Assembly (NCBI RefSeq): GCF_016545825.1
Contig: NC_052613.1
Coordinates: 33,120,844-33,184,843 of the forward strand
Direction: 5' to 3'
Length of the DNA stretch: 64,000 nucleotides
Origin: Eucalyptus grandis
Lineage: Eukaryota; Streptophyta; Magnoliopsida; Myrtales; Myrtaceae
Under the pieces are notes generated by a model, which had not been told where the DNA came from, ran no database searches, and was given only the letters and a program-made list of their open reading frames with translations. Position numbers and translations under genes: made by a program. Positions 47,195 through 58,853 of the stretch are shown here, piece after piece (the stretch's first letter is position 1; each line of letters starts with the position of its first letter).

Positions 47195-47440
47195 CTCCAG
47201 GACCCGAACCATTCTTCGGTCACTTATTGGAGTAATAAGTGGTTTGTCTAAAACCCGAACCTTTCTTCGGTCGCCCTAACGGGGAATTGCTTTTCCAGGA
47301 CGGGAACCTTTCTTCGGTCGTCTTGATGAGGAATTGCTTTTCCAGGACCCAAACCTTTCTTCGGTCGCCTGTTAGAGCAATAAGTTGTTTGTCTAGGATC
47401 CGAACCTTTCTTCGGTCGCCTTGACGGAAGATGCGCCGAC
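47195..47440. repeat. Minisatellite, about five copies of a ~50-bp unit
   Basis: Units share 'gaacctttcttcggtcgcc', preceded by 'gcttttccagga' or 'gtttgtctagga'. They lie inside the retrotransposon's 3' region, between the polypurine tract and the 57-bp array. Confidence 0.88.
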
Positions 47441-47519
47441 CTTTTTCAGGGCATCTGTTTATTGGGAGATAGTACTTGGATGATCACAAGTACAAACTCT
47501 TGAAGGAAACCTTGGATAT

Positions 47520-48850
47520 CCGTGAAGGTCTCTCATCTCCTGGTATGGGGAAATATCGAGGATGGGTCTCGCATATTCGTGAAGGTCTCTCACCTCCTGG
47601 TAGTTGGAATATCGAGGATGTACCTTGGATATTCATGAAGGTCTCTCACCTCTTGGTATGGGGAATATCGAGGACGTACCTGGGATATTCGTGAAGGTCT
47701 ATCACCTCCTGGTATGGGGAATATCGATGACGTGCCCCGCATATTCACGAAGGTCTCTCACCTCCTGGTAAATGGGAATATCGAGGATGTACACAGGATA
47801 TTCATGAAGGTCTCTCACCTCCTGGTAAATGGGAATATCAAGGACGTACCTTGCATATTCATGAAGGTTTCTCACCTCCTAGTAATTGGGAATATCGAGG
47901 ACGTGCCTCGCATATTCATGAAGGTCTCTCACCTCCTGGTAATTGGGAATATCGAGGACGTACCTCGCATATTCATGAAGGTCTCTCACCTCCTGGTAAA
48001 TGGGAATATCGATGACGTACCTGTGATATTCGTGAAGGTCTCTCACCTTCTGGTAATGGGAATATCGATGGCATGCCCCGCATATTCGTGAAGGTCTCTC
48101 ACCTCCTGATAATGGGAATATCGAGGACATACCTAAGATATTCGTGAAGGTTTCTCACCTCCTGGTAATGGGAATATCGAGGGCGTGCCCCGCATATTCA
48201 TGAAGGTCTCTCACCTCCTAGTAATGGAAATATCGAGGACGTACCTAGGATATTCGTGAAGGTCTCCCACCTCTTGGTAGTTGGAATATCGAGGACGTAC
48301 CTTGGATATTCATGAAGGTCTCTCACCTCCTGGTAATTGGGAATATCGAGGACGTACCTGAGATATTCGTGAAGGTCTCTCACCTCTTGGTAGTTGGGAA
48401 TATCGAGGACGTGTCTCGCATATTCATGAAGGTCTCTCACCTCCTGGTAATTGGGAATATTGAGGACGTGCCTCGCATATTCATGAAGGTCTCTCACCTC
48501 CTGGTAGTTGGGAATATCGATGACGTACCTAAGATATTTGTGAAGGTCTCTCACCTTCTAGTAATTGGGAATATCGAGGACGTACCTAAGATATTCGTGA
48601 AGGTCTCTCACTTCCTGGTAATTAGGAATATCAAGGACGTACCGGAGATATTCGTGAAGGTCTCTCACCTCCTGGAAGTTGGGAATATCGAGGACGTGCC
48701 TCACATATTCATGAAGGTCTCTCACCTCCTGGTAGTTGGGAATATCGAGGACGTGTCTCGCATATTCATGAAGGTCTCTTACCTCATGGTAATTGGGAAT
48801 ATTGAGGACGTGCCTCGTATATTCATGAAGGTCTCTCACCTCCTAGTAAT
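47520..48850. repeat. Minisatellite, about 24 copies of a 56-58-bp unit
   Basis: Each unit contains 'gaaggtctctcacctcctgg' followed by 'gggaatatcgaggacgtac'. Most units are 57 bp (19 codons), so the array is open on both strands: KVSHLLVIGNIEDVPRIFM on plus and IPNYQEVRDLHEYARHVLD on minus. Single-base length variants break the frames in the left third. It is non-coding repeat DNA of the element's 3' UTR by position. Translation of either frame is unproven. Confidence 0.93.
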
Positions 48851-48899
48851 TGAGAATTTGAATGTAGTACAAGGCTTACTTGGATGGCTGGGTAATTGC

Positions 48900-49250
48900 A
48901 GGTGCACAATGTAGTGGAATACTCGAGTGGCTGCTAGCATTCAATGGCATAATTTTGAGGACAACTCTGACAGATCGAGTGTCACAGAAATGGGGTATTT
49001 GAACGGTGGTCGATACTTAAGGATGAGAGGATACTTGGATAGTTACAAGCATCTAAACTTTAAAGATAGCATGAATAGGTCGACCGTCAACAGAGGGAGC
49101 ACTTGAGTAGCGGCAGACACTCAAAACAGGGGGATGCTTGGACAATCGTAGATATCAATACCTGGGGTCAACTTGAACAAACTGAGTATCGGTAAGAGGG
49201 AGTACTTAAACAGTGGTAAGTACTCAAAGATTATCAAACATAAAGCTTTG
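48900..49250. repeat. Degenerate short repeats in the retrotransposon
   Basis: Phrases such as 'atactcgagtggctgctagc', 'atacttggatagttacaagc', 'cacttgagtagcggcagaca' and 'tgcttggacaatcgtagata' recur every ~60 bp. They look like a decayed third array. Confidence 0.5.
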
Positions 49251-52186
49251 GGAGTAGGGATGGGGATATGCTTTTCTAGCGATATCTCTGATCTCTGAAA
49301 GTATGTCTGCTATTTGCACAATATGCACACATGATTGTATATGCTGTAAATTCATGAGTTCAAATGAGATTCATGCATGATAATTTTGTCAATTTTGCAT
49401 CATCTGATTTCCACCAAGGAAGATTTTGAAAGACAACCTTCATTTAGAATGTAGATGTCTTGAGCATGCTAGACGAGGGACTTTCAGTCTGAAAGGACTT
49501 TTCACTCACTCTCATGGAAAAGGCTATCCGGACAATTAATGCAGGATTTACGACACTATTTCACTGTCATCATGTCAGTAGGGGTCTGAGTATTCTCGCA
49601 AATGGTACAACTTTACCAATGTGAGAGGTCTTTGTTGAAATTGTGATGAAGACTTGGTCAATGGCTCATTAAATGGGACCGTCGAGGTCAAAGCTCATGA
49701 ACAAAGTGCCGCACAATCATCTCCGGGTTTGCAAGTCAAGAATCCTATGAAAGGAGATAGAGTAATCTTGCTCATACTTCTTCGAGCGATGCTTATGTAC
49801 ACATGAAATCCTACGTTAATTGAAGTGCCCTAGTCTGAAGAGACTTTTACAATGGGAATGTAACGTAGGCTTGATTTATGTGTAAAAGGGTGAGAGCTGG
49901 TGATTGCCTTGGCATTTGTCACTGGTCTTTCTTCTCACTGTCAGATGGAGGCTCTATCAATCGAACCACAACAGCAACTTCTCTTGGCTGTATTTTTGAC
50001 TGGGTGCATTGGCCTGCTTTTACCAGGCACACTACTTTTTCATGCCCCTATTTTTATTCTAGTTCTTTATTGAAGCACCATTATTTAGACTCTTGAGTCT
50101 TTATCTTCAGCCGGCGCCCTAGGCTATGGTAATGACTTCTGCTTTGTCTCAATGTGAGGGTAAAATTACAAACTCACTTGAGTTGTACAATGCATACAAG
50201 TGCATAGAGAAGGAATTGCTCTTCGTTATTCTAAGGCACTTAAATTAACGCGAGTGTTCATATGCAATAAAGACACCCGAAGATTGATGTAAGTGCGAGC
50301 AAGAAAATTTCTATCACTCTTCTCACCTTGTGATGCTACTTTGCCTCCGCTCTGCCCCAATGTGGGGTGGTTCTTGACGGGGGTATGAGAGAAGCTTCAC
50401 CAGTGTATGGGGCTCAATGGGGTGAGCGATGGAATGCTTATCACTATTTTGGTTATCGTACCATTCGCGAGAGAACTCTTTACCCTGCAGCCATGGAATC
50501 TTCTGCACTCATCTCACAAGTGTATAGATGGGGGGGATTGTGTGTAGGATATGGCTTGCCTTTCATCATTTTGATGCGCCTCATCCAACATGCTCGATTA
50601 ATCTTGTATTCTTCATTTAGCTGTCTATTCTAATAATTCTCAATGGAATTAGTGATTTAGATAGACAAAATCATCATGCAAAATCCATTTGGAAAAGGCA
50701 TGCAGCATTTTAAATGTGATGGAGTTTGTACTCTCAGAACAAATGAATGGTTTTGACTCAAAAAGACATTGTTGGTAGCTTTAAGGGTCAACATAATAGT
50801 ATTGTTAAATTTTGAACATCAAAAGGGTTATTCACAAAGGGGTGTCGATGGTTGTCCCTATTAAGTGGGGACATGACATAAGAAGGATCAGCCAGGGTTG
50901 GGGATCTGATCATGGATTTGACGGGCCTTTCTGCTTTTGCCCCTGCAGAAGAGAAAATGTACAAGTAGATCAAGTAGTCTGGCCAAAATCAAATGTGAGT
51001 TGAGGCATAAAGATTTTCTATCATTTTCTTTGGTGATTACTCAGGACGCCATTTTGCTTAGGAGAGTTTGTCATGCCTCTCATTAATTTGTTATCCTTGT
51101 TTTTTACAGTCAGGTGATCCTACAAGAGATAAAAGGGATCATGTTAGTCAGGAACTCTTTGAAGAATCAAATAACTGGAAGCGATACAACTTTACCCTTC
51201 ACTGGTTCGCAGATGATTGGATGGACCTGAAGTGCGAGTGGGACACGAAGTCCTATGTCTTGCTTCGTTAGGTCAATTATTGGCTCCTGGATGACACGTC
51301 ATTTTACACGAAGTCAGGTGAATTTGATGTGGGTCATTTCCACATACTAGCTTGGCCAATATTGATTTGCCAAACCTAACCATCAAGTTTGGCTCTTGAA
51401 TCCCGATGCTTCCTGCTGATAGGGAAAACATGTCAAAAGCGAGTTCAAAGAGCGGGAGTATTGGAAACAATATCGAATTACCCTTCCTCAGAGTTTGTTT
51501 TTGCTGACTCTTAGGAATACTTGAATGTCAATGACGGCCTTTTGTCTTTGACATAGTTCAATGTCTCTTTTGATTGGCTCCCCTCATTTATAGCCCTGTG
51601 TACACGATTGATGATTTGCAACGCCTTCCTTATGTGGAATTTTGTCTTTGACCACATGACCATTAGTAGTATTGAGCAAAGTCATCTACTTCAAGCTTCT
51701 ATGGAATCTGAGATGGACAATCAAACCTCCAATTCTCTGATGGCAATTACGTCTTGCGAGAGTATGCGTCTGGAACAAGAAGTCAGGTTTCCAGGTCCTA
51801 ACGCCATTATCTTGAATAGGGGGCTAAAGACCACTTCAATTGTCTGGATTTCCTCCCTGTTGACAGTAGCCAATTCAAAGAAAAAGAAGAGATCCCTTCC
51901 CTGTGCTTCTGGGCTTGTCGAAGCTGGAAATTCCATTAATGAAATCGCAACGTCTAGTTGCTCGGGCCCGTTGTGGGAAAGAGATATTGCTCCGGCTTGA
52001 GAAGGAGTTGGGCAAGAGCGAGGTGGAGTGCATAGAGCTCCTAGGGACGGCTTGATTTCAACCGTATGCCTGTACCCTTTTTTTTTTTAAGTGGGATGAT
52101 CCTTTCTATTTGCCCCACTGTCTTCTTGGAAGAGTGTCTTTGAATTTGGCATGTTCACATGATGCGCCAGCTTCAAATGCCTTTTT
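49251..52186 (-). other. Retrotransposon interior without recognisable pol
   Basis: On the minus strand, downstream of gag, where protease, RT, RNase H and integrase would be expected, I found no RT YxDD motif, no DTG/DSG protease site and no integrase zinc finger. Only short frames exist on either strand. The region may be replaced sequence, as in LARD/TR-GAG-like derivatives, or pol decayed past recognition. Confidence 0.6.
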
Positions 52187-52801
52187 TCACACTAAATCAA
52201 AGGGGATGATGTTCTCGTTGAAGCTACAGAAGTGTAACCCATGCAGCCAACAACGATGCTTGCAGGACAAAGCTTCTATGAACTGCTTCATTAACTCCTC
52301 TTCAGCCAGTTGAGGGTGGGTTTGTATCATGAAAGCCCTCCACCTCCCTGCATATGCTTGGAAATCCTCCATTGGTTTTCTTCTGAAGTGAGCCAAACTC
52401 TCGCAAGGCAGCTCAGTTCCAATCTGGTTTTGGTACTAATGCAAGAATGTGGAACTCAGCTCATTCCAATCTTTTGGGAGATGAATATTTGCTGTGACGA
52501 ACCATTGCAATGCGGATCCCGTGAGAGTTTCTTGGGACGCTTGAGTTGTAAATAACATCGGGCCATAGTACCAACTCATTTCAACGTGGAGATACTACAA
52601 GTGTGCCACGGGGCAAGTCGTGCCGTTATATTTGCGGAGATTGGGTATCCACATTTCTATGGGGGTTAGGATCCTACAAGGGCAAGACGAACCTGATATG
52701 TCTTGGTTAGGCCATTGGTTTTCCCACTGCATGTTCATCGTAGTGGTGAATTTTTCTGCTTCAGGGAAGTTAGACTCTATCGAGATTACCCCATTGCTTT
52801 C
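52187..52801 (-). pseudogene. Second gag-like module, with in-frame stops
   Basis: In the same frame as the preceding gag frame but after its TAA. It shows WIPNLRKYNGTTCPVAHL, LTGSALQWFVT and PKDWNELSSTFLH, then FRRKPMEDFQAYAGRWR and LAEEELMKQFIEAL, the usual order of a plant Ty3-type gag (retrotrans_gag) domain. Two TAG codons interrupt it (after PVAHL and after STFLH). It would form virus-like-particle structural protein in an active element. This copy is inactive. Confidence 0.8.
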
Positions 52802-54070
52802 TTATGGGTCAAAATTACCGAAGGAGGATGAGGCATTTAAGTTATCCTCATGGTCAAGTGATGAGCTTAGTACTTCGTTAGGATCGTAACGGATAAAGAC
52901 GTATGTTTCCTCTTCTGACGGGCCTCCATCCCTGGGTGAGAGTAGGAAACAGTTATACGATGAATCATCAGTTTCATTGTCGAAATAACGTTGGAAGTCC
53001 TTGGGGCTGTATTCTAGGAACGGGAAGTCTTCAGGGTTGTACTCTAGGGGATGGTAGCCTTCAAAGCTGTATTTTTGGGAATGCTCGAACCTTTGGTGTG
53101 GTGGCTCGTCGGCAGATGCTGAATTGATCTGCTTAGGCTTTCTTTTCTTGGCCCCTGGTCCAAACCTTTTAAGTAAGGCCCTGCGTTTCGCCAGCTCGAT
53201 TCTATCAATTAGAGTTTCACTCTCTGATTCACTTTCTAGGTTGATGGGAGTTGGTATTCTTTGGACCCTAGCTCTGGGAGTAAGCTTGGGGAGTTGTCCT
53301 ATCGTGCCCCGGTCTTGAACAGGCTCTGTGTCTTGGATCTCGTAGAAAGGCTCCTTGCCTTTCCTAGTGGGAAACTTTTCAGTAATAAGATGCTGCTCAG
53401 TTGCCCATTTATTATGCAAGGGTTCATTGACATGCTCTTCTCCTATCTCGGCGACTAACGGCTCCTCGTGCTCCGCGATCATCGGCTCTTCGTAAGGCAA
53501 GGCGATCTCAGGGGTGATGTCAATATTATACTCTTGGTGAAAAACATGAATTAGTTCCCTCCAGGTTTTAAGGGGACTAATCTTCCCGACAATGTACCAT
53601 CGCAAGGCAGGGCCAGTCAAGCTCGATTGGTACGATTGAATCATCCTTCGGACCAGGTAGGATTGCAAGTAGGTCTCTGGGCGGGAGGTATTAGTATACC
53701 TTTCGCATTCAGGTGCTTTGAGCTCTTCAGGGATCTCAATGCCGGCGTAATTGGACAGGTCCATGGGATTCCGCCCCTGCAGCTGGTTTAACTTTTTCAT
53801 GATCTTTTCAAACTGTCTATGGTGCTGGCTATTTTTTGGCAAATTCGCGGGTGTTATGACAGCGCTTAAAGCAACTATGGAGTTAGGCTCAGCTTGAGTA
53901 GATTTCATTTGTCTCGAGAGTTGTTGAAGGACATTGGACATCTGTCCTACGCCATCTTTAATGTTGGCGAGGCGATTTTGTACATCATTCTGATCGGCCT
54001 CTATTGCATGAGGCCATTCGCGGGCGATTGGTGGCCAACGATTCATAATTACCTGTTGTTGTGAAAACAA
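52802..54070 (-). CDS. Gag-like polyprotein N-terminal part of the retrotransposon, 422 aa
   Basis: An open frame from ATG 54070 to TAA 52804-52802, about 900 bp inside the 5' LTR. Residues ~90-190 hold a first gag-like core: PECERYTNTSRPETYL, YQSSLTGPALRWYIVG, TWRELIHVFHQEYNID. The following half is acidic and charged, with basic KKRKPKQ near residue 310 and tandem YNPEDFP/YSPKDFQ-type segments, and no zinc knuckle. The TAA at the end is likely a mutation, because the frame continues in phase into the second gag module. It is structural retrotransposon protein, not a host gene. It is still open over its full length. Confidence 0.85.
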   Translation of the reverse strand: MFSQQQVIMNRWPPIAREWPHAIEADQNDVQNRLANIKDGVGQMSNVLQQLSRQMKSTQAEPNSIVALSAVITPANLPKNSQHHRQFEKIMKKLNQLQGRNPMDLSNYAGIEIPEELKAPECERYTNTSRPETYLQSYLVRRMIQSYQSSLTGPALRWYIVGKISPLKTWRELIHVFHQEYNIDITPEIALPYEEPMIAEHEEPLVAEIGEEHVNEPLHNKWATEQHLITEKFPTRKGKEPFYEIQDTEPVQDRGTIGQLPKLTPRARVQRIPTPINLESESESETLIDRIELAKRRALLKRFGPGAKKRKPKQINSASADEPPHQRFEHSQKYSFEGYHPLEYNPEDFPFLEYSPKDFQRYFDNETDDSSYNCFLLSPRDGGPSEEETYVFIRYDPNEVLSSSLDHEDNLNASSSFGNFDP

Positions 54071-54947
54071 TGAATGAGCACGAAAGTAAACAGAGATTGA
54101 CCCATGGCAATGGTCTAACTGTTTTTTTATTTATCAAAAGAGGATTTTATAGATCGCAAACTTTTGACATCTAAAACTTGAAATTGAAATGACATAATGA
54201 AATACAAGATATTTAAACAAAAGTCCCTAAACAATGGGACAAAACTTTCATGATATTAACACTAAGGAAGACACGACCGCTAATTTATATGTGATAGGGA
54301 GCCTTGTTCCTACAAAGGCTGCTTGCTTTCTTAGACTGGCTCTGAGATGAGTATCTGGCCTATTCCCATATCCTCTGCATAAGCTCTGCTTTGGGAGCAG
54401 GAATGAACTGGATATCGTCTTTTCCCATCGCATATAAACTAGGACTTGAAAAGCTTATCCTAAATTGCCATAGGCCAATAAAAAGACTGAGTAAAAGTAA
54501 ATAAATTACTTTGCTTTTAAATAAAATGGCAAGCACAAAGACATACGAGATGGGACGTGCGGCTCGATTTCTAACTCGAAGGCTTGATGAAATTAAAAGG
54601 TATCCGCCCGTCGCAGTCTCGCGTTAGCAGCATACCCCCTTAACCTCGGCTAAGAAATTCGAGGAAAAGAAAGACAACCTCTACATCGCAGTCTCATGTT
54701 CGAGGTCGTATCTTTCTTAACACCATCCTAGAAATCCTATGGCGGCTCAGGTTCGGCGGCCGGGTTGTGTGTGCCATGTGTAGTGTTAAAACAGTAAAGC
54801 ATGCATAGCAATTTAGAATCACAAGACATTTTATTTTAATGAAAATTAAGATAAACTTTTAAGCTACTAACCTGAATAAAGAAAAAACAAAAACAAGTCA
54901 GAAAAGGGTTTAAACAAGATAAAATGGCCTAAGTCCTCAAAAATTGT
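54071..54947 (-). other. Retrotransposon 5' untranslated region
   Basis: Lies between the primer-binding site and the gag start. No coding sequence is seen; a 61-codon frame at 54248-54433 has no recognised motif. Confidence 0.6.
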
Positions 54948-54967
54948 CCTCAGCGGAGTCACCAAGC
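54948..54967 (-). other. Primer-binding site
   Basis: Read on minus immediately after the LTR end: GCTTGGTGACTCCGCTGAGG. The TGGYGACTC form resembles the sites reported for Tat/Ogre elements (tRNA-Arg type). The priming tRNA was not verified. Confidence 0.65.
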
Positions 54968-56103
54968 TATCGCGACCTCTTTTTCTTTTTCGGTGCTCGT
55001 GATCGGGTACGAGCACCTTGTGGAGGCTAATGGCTCGGCTGAAATTAATTATGCCCGGACTCTCCCAAGTCCACCAATTCGCGACTTAATGGTTCAAGTT
55101 TTTAATCTGTAAGTCAATTTTAAAACGGAGTCACCATTAATTGGTTTGGGATGGGTCGATTAGAAACCTAAGCGAAATATTGGGAGAAATACTCGCTCTG
55201 CGCAACCCAGAGAAATTAGGATCGGGGACTTGATTACACTAGTTAATCGCTAATGCCCTTTCAGTACCTAATCTTGTTTAAACCCTAAGGTTTTGGATTT
55301 TTTAGGGATTTTCCATGCATTTTGGGAGGAAAAACATTTTTGAGTCTTTTTCTAATTTTTGGACATAAAAGGGATTTTTTTTTGGTATTTTTGGAAAAAT
55401 ACAGGTCTTTTTGGCTTTTTCATGAATTTTTGGCTTTTTTGGGAAAATATGGAGATTTTTGATTTTTTTATTTTCTGGAAAATAAAATATTTTTATTTTA
55501 TTTATTAAAATATTATTTTATATTATTATATATTATATAAAAAATGACCCGGGTCGGATCCGCAGGTTGGGTTCGACTCGGGCCATTCGCCTAGGACCCG
55601 GACGGGCCTACAACGCAGGCACGGCCCGGGACTTTTTTTTTTTCTTTTTAAGCAAATCGCAGCCCAAAAGCGAAATAGGCCCACTTCTCTTAGGCCCGCG
55701 CAAATTTGGCCTGTGCAACTAAACCCTAGAGGAACTGGGTCATTCGCTTGACCCGACGACCCGACTTCCAGCTGCCCCAAATTCGCGAAACCCTACCCGG
55801 ATTCAACCCGACTCGTGACCCGACCTCCGCCGCCCCCGGGATTTACGGAATCCCTACCCAGTTCCCGATCCGGGTCCGACCCGAAAACCCAGGATCGTGA
55901 CCTGGAAAATCGGGAACCCTAGGGTTTCCGAATTGAGGCGTCGAAGAGGCGCAGCGGCGACGACGGCGATGACGGCGGCGATGACTAAACTGAGGAGAGG
56001 GAGGTGGCGACGGCGACAACGATGGCGCGGTACCCGCTCGTGACAACGGCACGACGAGGGCGGCGATGACAACGAGATCCCCGCGAATCTCTTCTTCTCC
56101 GGC

Positions 56104-56154
<51 letters not shown>

Positions 56155-56839
56155 CCTCCCTCCGGCGAGACCCAGATCCGAAGCCGCGAGCCCTCGGCCC
56201 CCCTGATGTCTCTCAATGGGGTGTCCAAGGGTCGCGACTTCGATCCCCCCTGCCTCTCTCTCCCTTCGTGTGTCTCTGTGTTCGCTTCTCCGGCTAGATT
56301 CAAGATCTCTGGCGGCTTGTCTTCGGGCCTCCCCTGAAGTCTCTCAGGGGAAGCTATCAAAGCTTGTCGTCGTGATCTCCTCTTCGTCGTCTGTTTCTTC
56401 TTCGTCGAGGATGGAGGGCTTGTTTATAGGCCGAGGGGTGGCCGGTCGATGAAGCTCGACCGTCGGTTGCCGCGGCCTTTGCTGGCCGAACCGGCGTCCC
56501 ATCCGACGCCAGCTATCCCCCCGCTCCACGTCCCATCGTCGTCCGGTGCCAGCTACTCCACGTGCGTCGCTGCTCCTCCCCCCCGCTCTGGTGTCACGCC
56601 CTCCGGCGCGTGTGCTGCAACAGCGCGAGGAAGAAGAACACCTGGCTGGGCCGGGCTGAGGTAGAAATGGGCCGAGGAGGCCCGAGAGAGGGTTTTTTGT
56701 CTGTTTTTCTTGTTTTTTCTGTTTTTTTCGTTCATTATTATTATTATTTTTATCCGAAAAGATAAAATAAAATAAAATAAATATAAAGTAAAAATAAAGT
56801 AAAACCTAATTAATTAAAAGGAAATTTTAGGCGTCAACA
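54968..56839 (-). repeat. 5' LTR, 1872 bp
   Basis: Matches the 45-kb LTR over its full length. It starts TATCGCGACC on plus (TG of the terminus mutated to TA) and ends GGCGTCAACA. It is 87 bp longer than the other LTR, partly through a (TC)n expansion at 56105-56151 and an added segment near 55850. Confidence 0.93.
56105..56151. repeat. (TC)n microsatellite within the 5' LTR
   Basis: A run of about 23 TC units. The other LTR has only a few at the same place (46223-46231). Confidence 0.95.
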
Positions 56840-56844
56840 CCAGC

Positions 56845-57390
56845 TATTGTTACCATCCAAGTAATCTTCAACTCCAAAGAAACTTCTTGGTGCTAAATGA
56901 GGCTGTTCAGACAAATAGAGACGAGCTTACCAGCCAGCACTATCTTAGGAAATGAAGGACCTAGGAGAGCACTATAAAAATCAAAAACAAAAAACTAAAG
57001 TCTTAACCACTAAACATGGTCACCTAAAAGCCAACATGCGTACAATATCCGTACACAGTTCGATTACGGATAAAGCAACCCCACATTCAATTGATTATCT
57101 GCTCAACCATTATGCTGCACCAGTAATATTATCAAGGAAATCACAGAGAGAGGACATCGCAAACTTTTAAAAGAATCAGATATTCAATGAATTCACCTGC
57201 CCACTCTGGATACCACATGTCGGCACAAAGACACCATGTCGAGAGGCATCAACACCACGCACTAGAACACTATCAGTGCACAGGTTGTGAAAACCTTGCT
57301 TCAACCTCTTGCTACAGGAGACACCTTTCCAGCATCTAAAAGCAGCCACTTTGATCATAGCTGCATAATAATTGTCTGCTAAAAGAAGAT
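56845..57390. repeat. Tandem-duplicated unit 1, right part
   Basis: Continues unit 1 across the retrotransposon: 'cagctattgttaccatcca' then 'ctccaaagaaacttcttgg'. This matches 58105-58150 of unit 2 with no gap once the element and one CCAGC are removed. Its minus-strand frame (57176-57424, VDASRHGVFVPT) corresponds to 58292-58633 (ADASGHGVFVPT) in unit 2. Function not recognised. Confidence 0.8.
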
Positions 57391-58640
57391 GGATGAAACT
57401 AAACCTCCTCTCATGTACATCCATAATGTTCCAAAAGCTGGAGTCGATGCAGACACCATGTAAAATTGGAGAAATATATGTGAAGCTATGATAGCCAACA
57501 GAATGCTCTTATTCAAGAATCTAGAAGGTAAATGTTTCTACAAAGCCAAAACAAATCTGATTCTGCTATTGGAACAAATAGTTACAATTATCTATATGTA
57601 ATTGGCAAATGAACCAACACTACATTCTGCATATTCTCAATACAATGTCAAAGATGTCAGTATATTTCCATTAGGAGTAGTGCATACAAACAAGATCATG
57701 CTCAAGGAGGGAAAATCAGTCAAGATAAACTTCAGTATCGATGCTACTGTTAATCAGAGACTGAACTACTGCTCTGATTTTTCCTTAAAACTTGTCCCTC
57801 TCTCTTGGAGTATAGGAAGCAGTGCACACATTAGCTTCCCTCGCCTAGTTTGCCAAAATCTGCCTTCGGCCAAACATGCCGATATGTCCAATCGAGACAT
57901 CAGCACGTCTCTAATGTCTTTAGAATTGGTACCTGCAACAGCGCCCTGCTTGCTCGTGACCCTGCGAGTGAGTGAAGTAGAGACGAAGTGCTTGGAGATG
58001 ACAACATCTATCGTGAACAGCTCCATGTAGGCTATGTTGCGCGGCCTGAAGGACATGCGCTTATTTGGATTCTTGGACTTCATGCCCTTTTGGTTAGTGC
58101 ATGCCACTGTTTTCATCATCCAAATAGTCCAACTCCAGAGAAACTTTTGCCTAAAAGCCAATACTCATACAAAATATCTATACAATTCGACAAATTTTAG
58201 AGTAACCCCCACATTCAATTGATTATTTGCTCAACCATTCTTCTACACCAGTACCATTATCAAGGAAATGACATAGAGAAGACATCCCAAGCTAGCAAAA
58301 GAATGATAAATTCAATGAAGCACCTACTGTGAATACCAATGTCGGCACAAAGACACCATGTCCAGAGGCATCGGCACCGTGCACTAGAACATTATTAGTG
58401 CACACGGTGCACAAATCTTGCTTCAACATCCTACAACAGGAGACACTTTCTAGCAAATGAAAGTAGCCACTTCGATTGTAGCGAGCATGACACCTGACAG
58501 ATAGAAACGTTGTCCATAAGACACTCATCAAATTTGACGAGAGAAGTGGGCAAGCACACAGCTCCATATAACAAAACCTCACAATCTTCGAGGCTGCCCT
58601 AACAGAGGCTATGCCGAGCAATTCATCGAACACTTGGAAT
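57387..58640 (-). repeat. Tandem-duplicated unit 2, ~1.25 kb, with unrecognised conserved frames
   Basis: Uninterrupted partner of unit 1. Minus frames at 57766-58161 (131 codons, KSKNPNKRMSFRPRNIAYME then VVISKHFVSTSLTRRVT) and 58292-58633 (113 codons) are each echoed in unit 1. The first motif loosely recalls the 'KSKNPK..R' start of LEA-2/NDR1-like proteins, but the rest does not fit. I do not assign a function. It could be a decayed gene or an unclassified repeat. Confidence 0.55.
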
Positions 58641-58853
58641 GCAAGGGTGAATAAGTGCTCAAAAGCCCCTAATTATCGAATCGTGTGACAATTCCTTTAA
58701 AACCTCGTCGAACATTCTTTTAAGAATGACCGACCTACTATGAGCCAATAAAGAATTTGAAGAACGCAAATTTCTTCCTTTTGCCACCAGATTCAGATAG
58801 ACATAATTAGGCACACGGATTTACCTGTCTTGCTAAATTCGGAGTGGATCGTT

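Larger units (their letters stand above)
45142..56844 (-). mobile_element. LTR retrotransposon, Ty3-type (Tat/Ogre-like), non-autonomous, 11.7 kb
   Basis: Two direct LTRs (45147-46931 and 54968-56839) enclose 8036 bp, flanked by the 5-bp target duplication CCAGC at 45142-45146 and 56840-56844. Polarity is minus: the polypurine tract lies beside the 45-kb LTR and the primer-binding site beside the 55-kb LTR. Gag-like sequence lies near the 5' LTR. I could not find protease, reverse transcriptase, RNase H or integrase in the remaining ~5 kb. Minisatellites lie just before the 3' LTR, as in the hypervariable 3' UTR known from Tat/Ogre elements. LTRs differ by many substitutions and indels, so the insertion is not recent. 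Confidence 0.93.

Noticed and set aside
48312..48914. 200-codon plus-strand frame of repeated KVSHLLV units as a leucine-rich protein
   Set aside because: It is the 57-bp minisatellite read in one of two open strands, inside the retrotransposon's 3' region. There is no start context or flanking domain.
49251..52186. Reverse transcriptase/integrase of the retrotransposon
   Set aside because: No YxDD, protease or integrase signature was found on the minus strand; short frames there do not connect.
57766..58161. LEA-2/NDR1-like protein on minus
   Set aside because: Only a loose KSKNPN resemblance near the start; there is no membrane segment and the remainder does not follow the family, so no function was assigned.
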